Below, one piece after another: positions 31,011 to 33,720 of a DNA stretch of 33,720 nt (within the stretch, counting starts at the first letter, position 1; the number at the start of each line of letters is the position of its first letter). The stretch lies in assembly GCA_937958785.1 (NCBI GenBank), contig CALGMY010000269.1, positions 1-33,720 of the forward strand, given 5' to 3'. The notes under the pieces are model-generated. The model saw only the letters and a program-made list of their open reading frames with translations, searched no databases and was not told the DNA's origin. The stretch is from an uncultured Gammaproteobacteria bacterium. Its GTDB lineage: Bacteria > Pseudomonadota > Gammaproteobacteria > Steroidobacterales > GCA-2729495. Both the position numbers and the translations under genes were made by a program.

Positions 31011-32591
31011 ATGCCACTGACAATCGGAGTTCCCCGCGAGACCTTTGCGGGCGAGAAGCGGGTTGCGACGGTTCCCGACGTCGTGGCGAGGCTGGTCAAG
31101 CTCGGCTTTGCCGTCACGGTCGAGGCCGGCGCCGGGGCGGCGGCCAATTTCAGTGACGATGCCTACCGCGCCGCCGGCGCCACCATTGCCCCCGATGCGG
31201 CGAGCCTGTACCCGGCCGTCGACGTGGTCTTCAAGGTGCGGGCCCCCGCGGCCGCCGAGGTGGCCCTGCTGAAGCCCGGCACCACCCTCGTCTCCTTCAT
31301 CTGGCCGGCCCAGAACCCGGACCTCATGCAGCAGCTGGCCGCCCGTCGGCTCACCGTGCTCGCGATGGACAGCGTGCCCCGCATCTCCCGGGCCCAGAAG
31401 CTGGACGCCCTGTCGTCGATGGCCAACATCGCGGGCTACCGGGCCGTGATCGAGGCGGCCCAGCACTTCGGCCGCTTCTTCACCGGCCAGATCACCGCCG
31501 CCGGCAAGGTGCCGCCCGCCAAGGTGTTCGTCATCGGCGCCGGCGTGGCCGGGCTCGCCGCGCTCGGCACCGCCGTCAGCCTCGGCGCCATCGTGCGGGC
31601 CAACGACACCCGCCCGGAGGTCGCGGACCAGGTGAAGTCCATGGGCGCCGAGTTCGTGCCGGTGGACTACCAGGAGGAAGGCACGGGCGTCGGCGGCTAC
31701 GCCAAGGTGATGAGCGAGGGCTACCAGAAGGCCCAGCTGGCGACCTTCGCCAAGCAGGCCGCCGACGTGGACATCATCGTCACCACCGCGCTGATCCCGG
31801 GCAAGCCCGCGCCGCGGCTCATCACCGCCGAGATGGTGAAGTCCATGCGCCCTGGCAGCGTCATCGTGGATCTCGCCGCCGAGCAGGGCGGCAACTGCGA
31901 GCTGACCGTGCCCGGCGAGGTGGTCGTCCGCCACGGCGTCACGATCATCGGCTACACCGACCTGCCGAGCCGCCTCGCCGGCCAGGCGTCCACCCTCTAC
32001 GCCACCAACCTGCTCCGGCTCACCGAGGAGCTGTGCAAGGCGAAGGATGGCACCCTCGACGTCAACTTCGACGACGAGGTCATCCGGGGCACCACCGTGA
32101 TCAAGGCGGGCGACGTCACCTGGCCCCCGCCGCCCCCGAAGCTGTCCGCGGCGCCGCCCCAGCAGAAGCCCGCGGCCGCGGCGCCCGCACCGAAGAAGGC
32201 CACCCACGGGCCGGGCGAGCCCATGGCGGGCAGCACCCTGGCCGTGCTGTTCGCCGTCGGGGCGGCGCTGTTCGCCGCCATCGGCCTGTTCGCGCCGGCC
32301 TCGTTCCTCGGCCACTTCACGGTGTTCGTGCTGGCCTGCTTCATCGGCTACATGGTCATCTGGAACGTCACGCCGGCCCTGCACACGCCGCTGATGAGCG
32401 TCACCAACGCGATCTCCAGCATCATCGCGGTGGGCGCCCTGGTGCAGGTGGCGCCGCCCATCGAGTCCGGTGCCGACCGGCCTGACGGCCTGATACTGGT
32501 CCTCTCGGTGCTGGCGCTCGCCCTCACCGCCATCAACATGTTCGGCGGCTTCGCGGTGACGCGGCGCATGCTGGCGATGTTCCGGAAGTAG
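31011..32591 (+). CDS. pntA: NAD(P) transhydrogenase subunit alpha (fused form)
   Basis: A 526-residue subunit (510 in E. coli) of the inner-membrane proton-translocating transhydrogenase, which reduces NADP+ with NADH. Domain I (1-375) binds NAD(H): IGVPRETFAGEKRVATVPDVV at the start, the Rossmann loop VFVIGAGVAGLAA near residue 170, then RANDTRPEVADQVKSMGAEF. A Pro/Ala-rich linker (about 370-400) precedes domain II with four membrane helices (about 405-522), so this is the fused alpha1+alpha2 type. ATG 31011 has GAGG about 7 bases upstream; TATGAT (30979-30984) is a possible -10 box without a good -35. pntB follows after 10 bases. Confidence 0.96.
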   Translation: MPLTIGVPRETFAGEKRVATVPDVVARLVKLGFAVTVEAGAGAAANFSDDAYRAAGATIAPDAASLYPAVDVVFKVRAPAAAEVALLKPGTTLVSFIWPAQNPDLMQQLAARRLTVLAMDSVPRISRAQKLDALSSMANIAGYRAVIEAAQHFGRFFTGQITAAGKVPPAKVFVIGAGVAGLAALGTAVSLGAIVRANDTRPEVADQVKSMGAEFVPVDYQEEGTGVGGYAKVMSEGYQKAQLATFAKQAADVDIIVTTALIPGKPAPRLITAEMVKSMRPGSVIVDLAAEQGGNCELTVPGEVVVRHGVTIIGYTDLPSRLAGQASTLYATNLLRLTEELCKAKDGTLDVNFDDEVIRGTTVIKAGDVTWPPPPPKLSAAPPQQKPAAAAPAPKKATHGPGEPMAGSTLAVLFAVGAALFAAIGLFAPASFLGHFTVFVLACFIGYMVIWNVTPALHTPLMSVTNAISSIIAVGALVQVAPPIESGADRPDGLILVLSVLALALTAINMFGGFAVTRRMLAMFRK

Positions 32592-32601
32592 GCGCGCTCC
32601 A

Positions 32602-33720
32602 TGTCCACCAGCCTCGCCACCGTTGCCTACCTCGGCGCCGCCATCCTCTTCATCCTGAGCCTGGGCGGCCTCGCCAACCCGGAGACCGCCCGCCGGGGCA
32701 ACCTGCTCGGCATCGCCGGCATGACCCTCGCGGTGCTCGCCACCATCCTCGGGCCGCGGGTCACCGCCGCGGGCATCCCCTGGATCCTCGGCGCTACCGC
32801 GGTGGGCGGCGCCATCGGCCTGTACGCCGCCCGCAAGGTGAAGATGACGGAGATGCCCGAGCTGGTGGCGCTGATGCACAGCCTGGTCGGGCTCGCGGCC
32901 TGCCTCGTCGGCTTCGCCAGCTACGTGGACACCTCGGCCGTGTTCGAGGGCGCGGAGAAGGCCATCCACGAGGTCGAGATCTACCTCGGCATCCTGATCG
33001 GCGCGGTCACCTTCTCCGGGTCCGTCATCGCCTTCGGCAAGCTGTCCGGCAAGATCGGTGGCAAGCCGCTGCTGCTGCCCGCCCGGCACTGGCTGAACCT
33101 CGTTGCCCTGCTGGTGGTCATCGGCTTCGGCGTCGCCTTCGTGGGCGCCCCCGACGTCGCCACCGGCATGACGCCGCTGCTCGTCATGACCGTGATCGCG
33201 CTGCTCTTCGGCGTGCACATGGTCATGGCGATCGGCGGCGCGGACATGCCGGTGGTGGTGTCCATGCTGAACAGCTACTCCGGCTGGGCGGCGGCGGCCA
33301 CGGGCTTCATGCTCGCCAACGACCTGCTGATCGTCACTGGCGCGCTGGTGGGCTCTTCCGGCGCGATCCTGTCCTACATCATGTGCCGGGCCATGAACCG
33401 CAATTTCCTCGGCGTGATTGCCGGCGGCTTCGGCACCGGCGGCGGCGCGGCGCCGGCCGCGGGCGGCGCCCAGCCGGCCGGCGAGGTGACGCCGGTCAGC
33501 GCCCTAGAGACCGCCGAGCTGCTCCGCGCGGCCCAGGGCGTCGTCATCGTGCCCGGTTACGGCATGGCGGTCGCCCAGGCCCAGCACACGGTCTACGAGA
33601 TCACCAAGCTGCTGCGCGACAAGGGCGTCAACGTCCGCTTCGCCATCCACCCGGTGGCGGGCCGGATGCCGGGCCACATGAACGTGCTGCTCGCCGAGGC
33701 CAAGGTGCCCTACGACATCG
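32602..33720 (+). CDS. pntB: NAD(P) transhydrogenase subunit beta, 5' part (runs off window)
   Basis: Starts at ATG 32602, ten bases after pntA, and remains open for 373 codons to the window edge. The N-terminal two thirds is the membrane domain II with about eight or nine helices and conserved segments KMTEMPELVALMHSLVGLAA and GADMPVVVSMLNSYSGWAA. A Gly/Ala-rich hinge (about residues 275-300) leads to domain III, the NADP(H)-binding part, beginning with AAQGVVIVPGYGMAVAQAQH and continuing through FAIHPVAGRMPGHMNVLL. E. coli PntB has 462 residues, so roughly 90 are missing. Pairs with PntA to form the proton-coupled enzyme. Confidence 0.96.

Noticed and set aside
30978..33218. A 746-codon open frame on the - strand opposite pntA and pntB
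   Set aside because: pntA and pntB are unmistakable on the + strand; the antisense sequence is His/Asp/Gly-biased without domains.
1..33720. CRISPR array, tRNA or rRNA genes, IS elements or prophage
   Set aside because: No regularly spaced repeats, cloverleaf or CCA ends, rRNA signatures, transposase or phage motifs were seen on either strand.

Overview
This is a GC-rich (roughly 70% by eye) chromosomal segment with dense, mostly housekeeping gene content. The block lysM-dprA-smg-topA-tsaC, divergent from def-fmt-rsmB, is a classic gammaproteobacterial arrangement. The rsmB-DUF4390-NtrY/NtrX linkage, the sigma/DUF3619-like/DUF3106 trio and a GTAGGAGCGGCTTCAGCCGCGA-type REP palindrome also point to high-GC Gammaproteobacteria, near Xanthomonadales, Nevskiales or Chromatiales. 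Genus cannot be fixed from this sequence alone. No rRNA, tRNA, CRISPR array, IS element or prophage gene was seen.

Layout. 1-332: 3' end of a DUF1993 gene (+), then a very G-rich tract and a possible terminator. 499-6675 (all -): a seven-repeat FG-GAP lipoprotein, a vapBC toxin-antitoxin pair with an AT-rich palindromic operator, an HDOD protein and a large secreted subtilase. 6812-12550 (-): lysM, dprA, smg, topA and tsaC, probably one operon. 12686-19668 (+): def, fmt, rsmB, a DUF4390 protein and an NtrY/NtrX-like two-component pair, with tiny overlaps at four of the five junctions. 19679-19734: REP palindrome between convergent genes. 19731-25292 (-): priA, argS, a SPOR protein and an ACC-deaminase/D-cysteine-desulfhydrase-like PLP enzyme. 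25293-25708: regulatory region with DnaA-box-like sites and an AT-rich island. 25709-26998 (+): sigma factor, putative membrane partner and DUF3106 protein. 26999-30852 (-): CHASE2 membrane protein, small periplasmic protein and M48 metalloprotease. 31011-33720 (+): pntA and the 5' part of pntB.

Most genes serve core information processing: DNA topology, replication restart, translation initiation and N-terminal processing, rRNA and tRNA modification, and tRNA charging. Four envelope-facing modules are less standard: the DUF4390-NtrYX unit, the sigma/DUF3619-like/DUF3106 unit, the CHASE2-M48 unit, and the FG-GAP lipoprotein plus subtilase. The best candidates for new biology are the CHASE2/small protein/M48 operon, the NtrX-like regulator with a degraded sigma54-activator ATPase, the DnaA-box cluster before priA, and the apparent CTG start of fmt. 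All functional calls come from reading motifs, without database searches.
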